5,220 nt of DNA from contig RGVD01000180.1 of assembly GCA_010027395.1 (NCBI GenBank), forward strand, positions 1 to 5,220, given 5' to 3'. The stretch comes from Bacteroidota bacterium. Its GTDB lineage: Bacteria; Bacteroidota; Bacteroidia; UKL13-3. The position numbers and the translations under genes were made by a program. The notes under the pieces were generated by a model that saw only the letters and a program-made list of their open reading frames with translations, did not search any database and was not told where the DNA came from. Positions 1-5,220 of the stretch are shown here, in pieces (the stretch's first letter is position 1; every line of letters begins with the position of its first letter).

Positions 1-558
1 TAGGGGCATCGATTTGTATTGTTTTAAAGCCGCTAGCAGCAGTATCATGATAGGCAAGACCAAATACCCTTCTTGTCGGGCAAAAGGCAAAAAGGAGGCA
101 AGTATAGCTGCTAGATTATATTTTTTGCTGAGCAGGGCCCAAAGTACCAAAGCTAAAAACAAGGAACATAAAACTTCAGTTAAGGCTGTTGGTATTAGCG
201 CAAAATATACTGGAGTGAAAACAGTTAATAAAATGATTGTCCATGATTCTTCAATGTCTAGAATTTGAGCAGATTTATAGAGGGCAAAACAAGTTGCCAA
301 GGCACAGCCAATATTGAAAACATACACCGCTTGCATACCAAATGCAGCAAAAGGAGAAGATAGGATAACAAAGAGGGGTTTAGCCCATAAATCTAAAAAG
401 TTTTCGGGGTGTTCGAAGGCATATTTGGCATACAAATAATGATTGATGCTATCACCAAGTTCTAATGAATAGCTTGGTAGATTGAAGGCATACAAACAAA
501 GAATAATACCTACAATGGCAAACAGGCCAGCAATTATTTTAGATTCGATTGCTTTCAT
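1..558 (-). CDS. Membrane glycosyltransferase-like protein (GT-C / family 39-like), N-terminal part
   Basis: The reading frame opens with ATG at 558-556 and runs 186 codons without a stop to the left edge, so the C-terminus is missing. The visible protein alternates hydrophobic helices (about residues 8-25, 62-95, 105-122, 126-143, 148-160, 167-178) with short loops. The first loop carries GDSINHY (35-41), then HPENFLDLWAKPLF (50-63), and later RQEGY (161-165). A charged loop with an acidic residue after helix 1, a W-x-KP segment and an R-x-EGY segment before a helix are features I associate with GT-C lipid-linked-sugar glycosyltransferases of Bacteroidota. D36 would be the candidate acidic loop residue. 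Substrate cannot be told. The start overlaps the end of the upstream PnuC-like frame by 20 bp, which suggests one transcript and coupled translation. Membrane topology is clear; the enzymatic assignment is family-level inference. Confidence 0.7.
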   Translation of the reverse strand, partial: MKAIESKIIAGLFAIVGIILCLYAFNLPSYSLELGDSINHYLYAKYAFEHPENFLDLWAKPLFVILSSPFAAFGMQAVYVFNIGCALATCFALYKSAQILDIEESWTIILLTVFTPVYFALIPTALTEVLCSLFLALVLWALLSKKYNLAAILASFLPFARQEGYLVLPIMILLLAALKQYKSMPL

Positions 559-937
559 CTTTTGTGTCCAAACATTTTTTTCTCCATGCCATGAAACCAT
601 AAACTGATAATACCGAATATACCAAACTCAAGATAAAATAACCCATCAATCCGTTGTTCAAATATAAAATTGCACTTAGCAGATTTAATATCACCCAATA
701 TAACCAACCGCTCAGCACCTTACGTGTTTCTTTGAAGGTGGCAATGAATGAAAATATGGTTAGTGAGATATCCAACAAACTTATATCTGAGTGAATTTTG
801 AGTACAATAAAATAACCAATGGCACTTGCAAGTATTCCTGATGAAAGCACCGATACTTGCTTTGTTGGCGACCAATTAACAATATGAATATGTTTTTTTT
901 CTGCCTGTTTCCAATACCACCAACCATAAAATCCCAT
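539..937 (-). CDS. C-terminal fragment of the disrupted PnuC-like transporter (132 aa)
   Basis: This frame can begin at the ATG at 937-935, which is the Met of the conserved MGFYGWWYW segment rather than a true initiation site. The family-like sequence continues a few residues upstream (FFYTA) to a TAG. It keeps most of the later helices and ends with a charged tail (KKCLDTKDESNRI). Its last 20 bases overlap the start of the glycosyltransferase-like gene, so translation of this fragment could still matter for the downstream gene even if the transporter is dead. Confidence 0.55.
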   Translation of the reverse strand: MGFYGWWYWKQAEKKHIHIVNWSPTKQVSVLSSGILASAIGYFIVLKIHSDISLLDISLTIFSFIATFKETRKVLSGWLYWVILNLLSAILYLNNGLMGYFILSLVYSVLSVYGFMAWRKKCLDTKDESNRI

Positions 938-1094
938 GGCTGTGTAAAAGAACTACCATCCCACATACAGAACAAAGAATGCCGAACAACCAACACCAAA
1001 TATTTTCGCGAATCAAAAACAAATTGTAGAAAAGGGTGAAAACAACCCCAAGCCACTCAATGATGGTAAATGGATTTAGATAGTTGGCTAGCAT
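876..1094 (-). CDS. N-terminal fragment of the disrupted PnuC-like transporter (72 aa)
   Basis: This is the frame a gene caller would report for the 5' piece. About the first 48 residues, through FGILCSVCGMV, are family-like. The remaining residues, down to the terminal TYSYC, come from reading past the deletion in the wrong frame and are not expected to be meaningful protein. If translated it would give about one and a half membrane helices and would not transport anything. Confidence 0.5.
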   Translation of the reverse strand: MLANYLNPFTIIEWLGVVFTLFYNLFLIRENIWCWLFGILCSVCGMVVLLHSHGILWLVVLETGRKKTYSYC

Positions 1095-1146
1095 TTTATG
1101 ACAGCGAAGTAAAGGAATGTTTTCTTAAAATGTTTATGGTTGTCCG

Positions 1147-1236
1147 GTTCACTGCACTTCAGTTCACAGTTAATTGTTTTTATTTCTTTTAACATGTTTG
1201 GTGAGGTGAATTGCCGTGAACGGTCAAACTGTGAAC
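1147..1236. repeat. Two-fold symmetric array of four GTTCAC half-sites (candidate operator)
   Basis: GTTCAC occurs at 1147-1152 and 1162-1167, and its complement GTGAAC at 1216-1221 and 1231-1236. Each pair has a 15-bp repeat spacing, and both pairs are centred on the same point (about 1191.5). The inner-left and outer-right copies extend to a perfect 11-bp inverted repeat (1161-1171 against 1227-1237). It lies between the divergent PnuC-like gene and the TPP-riboswitch leader. Such symmetry suits a dimeric or tetrameric regulator, but no known operator is recognised here. Confidence 0.45.
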
Positions 1237-1272
1237 TAATAAACAATTTATAACAATCAATCAAAAAACACG

Positions 1273-1280
1273 TAATATTG
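1273..1280 (+). promoter_or_regulatory. Candidate Bacteroidota -7 box (TAATATTG)
   Basis: TAATATTG matches five of the six fixed positions of the Bacteroidota -7 consensus TAnnTTTG. A transcription start 5-7 bases downstream would fall at about 1285-1287, exactly at the 5' strand of the riboswitch's P1 helix, which is where one expects it. No convincing TTG-type -33 element lies at the usual distance, so the call rests mainly on position. Confidence 0.3.
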
Positions 1281-1284
1281 CTCC

Positions 1285-1370
1285 GTCTTTAGGGGTGGTT
1301 GTTTGAATAAAGCAGCCTGAGATTATACCCTCTGAACCTGCACAGGATAATGCCTGCGAAGGGAGAAGAC
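1285..1370 (+). promoter_or_regulatory. TPP (thiamine pyrophosphate) riboswitch aptamer, THI element
   Basis: The conserved core is present in order: GGGGT (1292-1296), CTGAGA (1317-1322), ACCC (1327-1330), TGAACCTG (1333-1340), GGATAATGCC (1345-1354) and GCGAAGGGA (1356-1364). P1 pairs 1285-1290 with 1365-1370 (6 bp including one G-U). P2 pairs GGGT 1293-1296 with ACCC 1327-1330. P3 pairs 1297-1304 with 1310-1317 (8 bp with two G-U) around a 5-nt GAATA loop. P5 pairs CAGG 1343-1346 with CCTG 1353-1356. It lies 106 nt upstream of the receptor start on the same strand. In this family TPP binding stabilises P1 and turns expression off. The terminator-like hairpin after it indicates transcriptional control. 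Confidence 0.95.
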
Positions 1371-1422
1371 CGACTTCATTAAAAAAGTTTCGGTTCTACA
1401 GAGTATTGGTAAACAAGTATGG

Positions 1423-1450
1423 TTGCAGCAGCCCTAGTCTGCAATTTTGT
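1423..1450 (+). terminator. Intrinsic terminator of the TPP riboswitch expression platform
   Basis: TTGCAG (1423-1428) pairs perfectly with CTGCAA (1439-1444) around a 10-nt loop and is followed at once by TTTTGTTT. It sits between the aptamer and the receptor start, so it fits the off-state of a TPP switch. Two competing folds are visible. GGTTG (1421-1425) can pair with CAGCC (1429-1433) or with the same pentamer in the aptamer's P3 (1313-1317). ACCGA (1369-1373) can pair with TCGGT (1390-1394), which uses two bases of P1. Which of these is the antiterminator cannot be settled by eye. Confidence 0.65.
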
Positions 1451-1476
1451 TTAACGTTATTTATTTTAAATTTTTT

Positions 1477-3669
1477 ATGAAAATCATCTACCGATTAGCG
1501 GGCTTGTTACTAATTAGTCAAGCTGCCATGGCACAAATAGACAGTTCAAAAACCAGAACCGAACTTCAAGAAGTGGTGATTTTGGGAACAAAAGCCCAAA
1601 ACAACAATCCAATTACTTTTCAAAACTTAAACAAAAAGGAAATTGATAAACAGAATTTTGGACAAGATTTACCCTTTTTGCTGAACCTTACGCCTTCAAC
1701 TGTTGTGAGTTCGGATGCTGGAACAGGCGTAGGTTACACGGGTATTCGTATTAGAGGAACTGACCCATCTCGAACCAATGTAACCATTAATGGCGTGCCT
1801 ATTAATGATGCTGAGAGTCATGGAATGTACTGGGTAAACATGCCCGATATGGCATCTTCATCTCAGAACATTCAGGTTCAACGAGGGGTGGGAACATCTA
1901 GTAATGGCGCTGGAGCTTTTGGTGCAAGTATTAATGTACAGACGGATGTTTTAAATACAAAAAGGTATGCAGAGGTTTCAAACACCTATGGATCTTTTAA
2001 CACTTGGAAACATACTGTGAAAGCGGGAACGGGCCTACTAGAAAACAAATGGGCTTTTGATACAAGATTATCTAAGCTTGCTAGTGACGGCTTTATTGAT
2101 AGAGCCAGTTCTGACCTAAAATCGTTCTTTATTTCTGCAGCGCGATATGGCGAGAAGAGCATATTCAAAATCAATGTGTTTTCGGGTAAAGAAAAAACCT
2201 ATCAAGCTTGGAATGGAATTTCTGAATATATACTTAACACCGGTAATAGAACCCATAATGATTTTACATACCCTAATCAAACAGATAATTACCAACAAGA
2301 CTATTATCAAATGTTCTATACCTATCAGTTCAATCAATATATTAAAGCCAATATTGGATTGCATTATACTTATGGCCGTGGATATTACGAGGAATACAGA
2401 GAGGGAGATAATTTTAGTACCTATAAATTAAAAGATACTTTGTTCCTATTGAACAACAATGTTGTAGATACCATAACAAGCGGAAATTTTGTTCGCAGGC
2501 GTTGGTTAGACAATGATTTTTATGGAACTGTTTTTTCCTTTATATATGATAAGAACAAGTTGAACCTTACAATTGGCGGAGGCTTGAATCAATATGATGG
2601 ACGTCACTTTGGTGAATTGATTTGGAGCCAATACGCAATGGGATCTAACATCAACGACCATTTTTATGATGGTATATCTTTTAAAACAGATTTTAATCTT
2701 TATGGCAAAGCTAGCTATAAGTTAAGCCCCAAAATAGATGGTTTTGTTGATTTGCAGTACCGAAGAATAGATTATAAAACCAAAGGTGAAGACTTGAATA
2801 GTGGGGTTTATATACCATATGATGTGAATTTGATTTACAATTTCTTCAATCCTAAAGCGGGTATTACATACAAGCTTAAGGAAAGTGCTAATGTATATGC
2901 ATACATTGGTATTGCCAACAAAGAACCTGTTCGTAGTGATATCATCCAAGCTAGTAACAAAAGCCTACCAAAACAAGAGCAACTTGTTAATTATGAGTTG
3001 GGCTATAGAAAGACTTGGAAAAAATCCGCACTTAGTATGAATTTATACTATATGGATTATAAAGATCAGTTAATTAATACCGGTCAATTAAATGATGTGG
3101 GTGCTGCCAATAGGGTAAATGTTCCTAGCAGTTATCGAGCGGGTATCGAGATATCTTCGGGCGTTCAATTACTTCAAAAATTAAAGTGGCAAGCCACCTT
3201 TACTTACAGCCTAAATAGAATAAAGGAGATTACTGAATATTTAAGCAACAGTGATGATTATTCTGCTCCTCAAATTCAGGTTATTCATAAGGATGTTAGT
3301 ATTGCCTATTCTCCCAGTTACATTGGTTCATCATTGTTCAGCTATCAGGCATTAAAGAACTTTGAAGTTGATTTGATTTCTAAGTATGTTGGAAAGCAAT
3401 ATCTTGATAACACTGAAAGCGAAAGTAGAAAGCTAAATGCATTTTTTGTTAATGACCTCAGGTTTACCTATGGTTTTGAGGTAAATAACCTATGCAAATC
3501 TGTTCGGATAGGACTCCAAATTAACAATATATTGAATGTTAAATATGAGTCAAATGGTTCTACCTATCCTGGAGGGATAAGTTCAACTGGTGTGAGGACT
3601 GATTATAACTATTACTTCCCACAGGCTGGTACCAATTTTATGGGAAATGTTGTACTTAAGTTTTGGTAA
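1477..3669 (+). CDS. TonB-dependent outer-membrane receptor, probable thiamine receptor (OMR1 type)
   Basis: This 730-residue protein should sit in the outer membrane and import its ligand using TonB/ExbBD energy. Residues 1-19 form a signal peptide (basic KIIYR, hydrophobic LLLISQA, cleavage after AMA). A TonB-box-like stretch follows directly (ELQEVVI, about 29-35), with no carboxypeptidase-like domain. The plug (about 36-157) shows typical motifs: GIRIRGTDPSRTNVTINGVPIND (89-111), IQVQRGVGTSSNGAGAFGASINV (132-154). The rest is an aromatic-rich beta barrel ending in VVLKFW, a terminal aromatic as expected for barrel assembly. A TTG 30 bases upstream would extend the frame, but it lies in the terminator's T tract, whereas the ATG at 1477 directly precedes the signal peptide. 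The leader is AT-rich without a Shine-Dalgarno sequence. Ligand is inferred from the TPP riboswitch: thiamine or a pyrimidine precursor. The gene ends before a strong terminator and appears monocistronic. Confidence 0.92.
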   Translation: MKIIYRLAGLLLISQAAMAQIDSSKTRTELQEVVILGTKAQNNNPITFQNLNKKEIDKQNFGQDLPFLLNLTPSTVVSSDAGTGVGYTGIRIRGTDPSRTNVTINGVPINDAESHGMYWVNMPDMASSSQNIQVQRGVGTSSNGAGAFGASINVQTDVLNTKRYAEVSNTYGSFNTWKHTVKAGTGLLENKWAFDTRLSKLASDGFIDRASSDLKSFFISAARYGEKSIFKINVFSGKEKTYQAWNGISEYILNTGNRTHNDFTYPNQTDNYQQDYYQMFYTYQFNQYIKANIGLHYTYGRGYYEEYREGDNFSTYKLKDTLFLLNNNVVDTITSGNFVRRRWLDNDFYGTVFSFIYDKNKLNLTIGGGLNQYDGRHFGELIWSQYAMGSNINDHFYDGISFKTDFNLYGKASYKLSPKIDGFVDLQYRRIDYKTKGEDLNSGVYIPYDVNLIYNFFNPKAGITYKLKESANVYAYIGIANKEPVRSDIIQASNKSLPKQEQLVNYELGYRKTWKKSALSMNLYYMDYKDQLINTGQLNDVGAANRVNVPSSYRAGIEISSGVQLLQKLKWQATFTYSLNRIKEITEYLSNSDDYSAPQIQVIHKDVSIAYSPSYIGSSLFSYQALKNFEVDLISKYVGKQYLDNTESESRKLNAFFVNDLRFTYGFEVNNLCKSVRIGLQINNILNVKYESNGSTYPGGISSTGVRTDYNYYFPQAGTNFMGNVVLKFW

Positions 3670-3874
3670 AACGCTTAGAAATTAAATGGTTTATTTTCCA
3701 TTAGTTTGAGCTTGGTCATTATTATCTTTAATCATCACCGTTAAAGACATATTTCTTTCAATTCTTATTGTTTTAATTCTTCCGACTTACGCTGGTTAGA
3801 GCCTCCGCTAGTTTAAATAAGTGTTAACCTAAATAGCAATAAAATCACCTAAACTAAGAACTTTATAAATACAT

Positions 3875-3904
3875 AAAAAAAGCCACCCTTCGGTGGCTTT
3901 TTTT
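3875..3904. terminator. Bidirectional intrinsic terminator between convergent genes
   Basis: GCCACC (3882-3887) and GGTGGC (3892-3897) form a GC-rich 6-bp stem with a CTTC loop. It is flanked by A7 (3875-3881) and T7 (3898-3904), which can extend the stem to 13 bp and give a U tract on either strand. On the plus strand it closes the receptor transcript about 210 nt after its stop. On the minus strand it lies just 4 nt beyond the lipoprotein stop. The 205 bases between the receptor stop and this element hold no gene that I can support. Confidence 0.9.
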
Positions 3905-3908
3905 ATGC

Positions 3909-4115
3909 TTATTCTTTTGTTTCTTCAATCAAGCTAGTGTCTTTATCCAAATCACCGATCTGCTCTTGGATAGCTTTTTCTAAGGAGTCCATTGCCTTTT
4001 GGTCTTTATCTAATTGCGTTTGAACCGCATTTTCTTCAGTTGCGTTCAACTTTGGCTCATTGTTACAAGCATGTATTATCAGGGCTAAACAAGCTATGGT
4101 TACTATCTTTTTCAT
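3909..4115 (-). CDS. Small predicted lipoprotein, unknown function
   Basis: The 68-residue product begins MKKIVTIACLALIIHAC, a basic start plus hydrophobic segment leading to a lipobox-like IHAC with Cys17 as the probable lipidated residue. The mature part, about 52 residues, is hydrophilic and rich in E, D, K and Q, with a heptad-like stretch (about 34-54, around KDQKAMDSLEKAIQEQIG) suggesting one amphipathic or coiled-coil helix. It has no domain I recognise. His at position -2 of the lipobox is slightly unusual. The ATG at 4115-4113 is preceded by an A-rich leader without a Shine-Dalgarno sequence. It lies 75 bp downstream of the DUF4175-like gene on the same strand and ends at the shared terminator, so it may be the last gene of that transcript or have its own promoter. 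Signal peptide and frame are convincing; no role can be assigned. Confidence 0.75.
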   Translation of the reverse strand: MKKIVTIACLALIIHACNNEPKLNATEENAVQTQLDKDQKAMDSLEKAIQEQIGDLDKDTSLIEETKE

Positions 4116-4168
4116 GGCTTTTTGGGTTTAAATATGTCGGTAAAATTAAAACATTATTTGCTAAATAA

Positions 4169-4185
4169 CGAAACAGCTAGTTTCG
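4169..4185 (-). terminator. Short hairpin after the DUF4175-like gene, possible weak terminator
   Basis: CGAAAC and GTTTCG form a perfect 6-bp inverted repeat with a 5-nt loop, starting 5 bases after the stop of the DUF4175-like gene. On the minus strand it is followed by TTATTT, a poor U tract, so termination would be partial. It could equally protect or define an RNA end between this gene and the lipoprotein gene. Confidence 0.35.
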
Positions 4186-4190
4186 CCTTC

Positions 4191-5219
4191 TTATTTTTCA
4201 ATTGAACGTAGGTATTGCTTTGACTTTTCAATGTAATAAGGCTGCATTTCAACCGGTACCGTTTTTATCAATTCGGTTTCTTTGTTCTTTTGCTTGATGT
4301 ATTTATCAAAAGAAGGTGCTGGCAGGCTTCTTTCTTTCTCTTTGGCTTGTTCTGCTTCGCGCTTATTGTCTTGTTCTTGCTTACGTTCAGCTTTTTCACT
4401 TTCAAGCAATCGGGTTAAAATATCTTGTTGACGCATGAGGGTTTCTGAAGTTAGGCGTTTGTTAAACAACTCTTTTTCGGTTTGCTCCATCATTTTTTGC
4501 AATTCACCTAATTGCTTACCACCACCCATTTGTTCTTTTTCTTTGGCGCCCATTTCTTGCATCATTTTTTGCATTTGCTGACGAATGGCCATTTGCTGTG
4601 CAGCCATGCGGGCAAAGCCTTCAGAGCTCATGCCACCTTGTCCTTGCGAAGTTCCTGGCTTGTTTCCATTGGGTTTTTCACCTGTTCCATTTTTATTCAA
4701 TCCTTCTCGCAATTGCTTATTAAGCTCCTCTTGCATTTTCTTCATTTGGCTCATGCTAGTTTTACCGCTTCCCTTGCCCGAACCCTTGCCACTTCCTGGT
4801 TTTGGCTTACCCGACTTCTTCCCTTTACCTTCCCCTTGTTGGTCGTTTTGCTGCTGGGATTGTAATTGTTTTAACACATCACTAAGCATCACTGCAAGGT
4901 TGTTGGCATTGGTCATGGCTTGTTGCTGATAGCTTCGGGTGCGCATAAAATCACGCACCGAAAAGCCCTTTACAGCTTTGTTCATTTGGTCGTTCATTTT
5001 GCTTACTTCTCGGTTAACAAACGAACGCATTTCTGGAACACGTTTGCTTAGCTCCAATATGCTGTCTTCAACCATACGGGCATTGTCGTTTAGGTTTTTT
5101 TGCTTTTTACCCAATTCCACATATTGCGGGTTGTATCCATTTATTCGACCAAATTCCTGCATCAAATCTTCTTGTTGTTTACTTAGTTCCACCAAGTTTT
5201 CAAGAATTTCTCTTAATGC
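4191..5219 (-). CDS. DUF4175-like protein, C-terminal part (5' end outside window)
   Basis: The frame is open from the right edge to the TAA at 4193-4191, giving the last 342 residues. An apparent start at 5195 is only an internal TTG: upstream codons in the same frame encode ALREILEN, continuous with LVELSKQQEDLM, a segment I associate with DUF4175 proteins. These are usually large (about 1000 residues or more) Bacteroidota proteins with N-terminal membrane helices, so about two thirds is probably missing here. The visible part has an alpha-helical region (fragment residues 1-120), a low-complexity linker rich in Gln, Gly, Lys and Ser (about 120-155), a second G/N/P-rich linker (about 175-198), a Met/Gln-rich coiled-coil-like segment (about 199-290), and a conserved-looking end with ELIKTVPVEMQPYYIEKSKQYL. 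No catalytic motif is seen. Function is unknown; a structural or envelope role is a guess. The small lipoprotein gene follows after 75 bp. Confidence 0.8.
   Translation of the reverse strand, partial: ALREILENLVELSKQQEDLMQEFGRINGYNPQYVELGKKQKNLNDNARMVEDSILELSKRVPEMRSFVNREVSKMNDQMNKAVKGFSVRDFMRTRSYQQQAMTNANNLAVMLSDVLKQLQSQQQNDQQGEGKGKKSGKPKPGSGKGSGKGSGKTSMSQMKKMQEELNKQLREGLNKNGTGEKPNGNKPGTSQGQGGMSSEGFARMAAQQMAIRQQMQKMMQEMGAKEKEQMGGGKQLGELQKMMEQTEKELFNKRLTSETLMRQQDILTRLLESEKAERKQEQDNKREAEQAKEKERSLPAPSFDKYIKQKNKETELIKTVPVEMQPYYIEKSKQYLRSIEK
4761..4796 (-). repeat. Three tandem GSGK units inside the DUF4175-like linker
   Basis: Three consecutive 12-bp units each encode GSGK (4796-4785, 4784-4773, 4772-4761). 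The codons differ between units, so the repeat is kept at protein level and is not a fresh slippage product. It forms the core of a flexible, positively charged linker. Confidence 0.7.
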
Positions 5220-5220
5220 A

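Larger units (their letters stand above)
539..1094 (-). pseudogene. pnuC: PnuC/PnuT-family vitamin transporter, disrupted by an internal frameshifting deletion
   Basis: PnuC-family proteins are inner-membrane facilitators for NMN/nicotinamide riboside (PnuC) or thiamine (PnuT). The N-terminal part (ATG at 1094) reads through IIEWLGVVFTLFYNLFLIREN and IWCWLFGI, matching the first helices. The C-terminal part, in another frame, gives FFYTAMGFYGWWYWKQ and further helices through GWLYWVILNLLSAILYL to the stop at 539-541. Both parts are strongly PnuC-like and in the right order. Family members as I remember them have about 33 residues from the FGI/AGI motif to the YGW/YGL motif. Here only 58 nt separate these points, about 41 nt too few, so the stretch with the usual LYAD-like segment is gone and the frame changes. 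The break lies near 937-955, because the C-terminal frame has a TAG at 955-953. The start has no Shine-Dalgarno sequence, and an in-frame stop lies a few codons upstream. Substrate is not shown directly; the neighbouring TPP riboswitch favours thiamine. An assembly or sequencing error remains possible. Confidence 0.78.

Noticed and set aside
14..268. 84-residue plus-strand frame
   Set aside because: It lies opposite the glycosyltransferase-like frame, which is open over all 186 codons, hydrophobic in a membrane-protein pattern and has recognisable motifs. The plus-strand product has none.
893..900. Run of eight A on the minus strand as a programmed frameshift or sequencing slip explaining the split PnuC
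   Set aside because: The conserved GFYGWWYWKQ segment is upstream of the A run and already in the second frame, so the frame change must occur before it, near 937-955.
781..1056. 91-residue minus-strand frame across the PnuC region
   Set aside because: Third frame of the same strand. It contains neither the N-terminal nor the C-terminal PnuC-like sequence and is a shadow. The 60-residue plus-strand frame at 857-1039 is rejected for the same reason.
1986..2949. Several 62-94 residue frames inside the receptor gene
   Set aside because: All overlap the long receptor frame, which has a signal peptide, plug motifs and barrel, and none shows a signal of its own.
3685..3702. Hairpin AATGG/CCATT after the receptor stop as its terminator
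   Set aside because: Only 5 bp, AT-rich, with an 8-nt loop and no T run following; the element at 3875-3904 is a far better terminator.
3789..3815. Imperfect repeat of CGCTGGTTA and CGCTAGTTT in the intergenic region
   Set aside because: Two mismatches in nine bases and only two copies; not distinguishable from chance.
4512..4929. Two plus-strand frames of 117 and 114 residues opposite the DUF4175-like gene
   Set aside because: Their Leu/Phe/Pro-rich products are the complement of the Lys/Gln/Gly-rich low-complexity coding strand and resemble no protein.

Overview
The window looks like chromosomal DNA of a Bacteroidota bacterium. The signs are a low G+C content, AT-rich translation leaders with no Shine-Dalgarno sequence, a TPP-riboswitch-controlled TonB-dependent outer-membrane receptor, and the C-terminus of a DUF4175-type protein of a kind I know from that phylum. 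I see no phage, plasmid, transposon, CRISPR, tRNA or rRNA sequence.

Layout from left to right. (1) Minus strand, 1-558: the first 186 residues of a multi-membrane-span protein resembling GT-C (family 39-like) glycosyltransferases. It runs off the left edge and has no ATG-initiated ORF call of its own. (2) Minus strand, 539-1094: a PnuC/PnuT-family vitamin transporter that overlaps gene 1 by 20 bp. It is split over two reading frames, and about 41 nt appear to be missing from the middle, so it is called a pseudogene unless the assembly is wrong. (3) 1095-1476: a divergent intergenic region. It holds a two-fold symmetric set of four GTTCAC half-sites, a candidate promoter, a well-formed TPP riboswitch and a terminator hairpin. 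(4) Plus strand, 1477-3669: a 730-residue TonB-dependent receptor, by context the thiamine-type receptor called OMR1. (5) 3670-3908: a short intergenic region ending in a strong bidirectional terminator. (6) Minus strand, 3909-4115: a 68-residue lipoprotein. (7) Minus strand, 4191 to the right edge: the last 342 residues of a DUF4175-like protein, rich in Q, K, G and M and probably coiled coil.

The biological theme of the centre is thiamine acquisition. TPP would repress the receptor through the riboswitch and terminator, and the receptor would bring thiamine or a precursor across the outer membrane. A PnuT protein would then carry it across the inner membrane. In many Bacteroidota these genes form one riboswitch-led operon. 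Here the PnuC-family gene lies on the opposite strand, outside the visible riboswitch, and is broken. The right-hand pair (DUF4175-like protein and small lipoprotein) is unrelated in function as far as I can tell.

I did not find a convincing new system. The points most worth checking are the damaged transporter, the symmetric GTTCAC array between the divergent genes, and the apparent mimicry of the aptamer's P3 arm by the terminator region.
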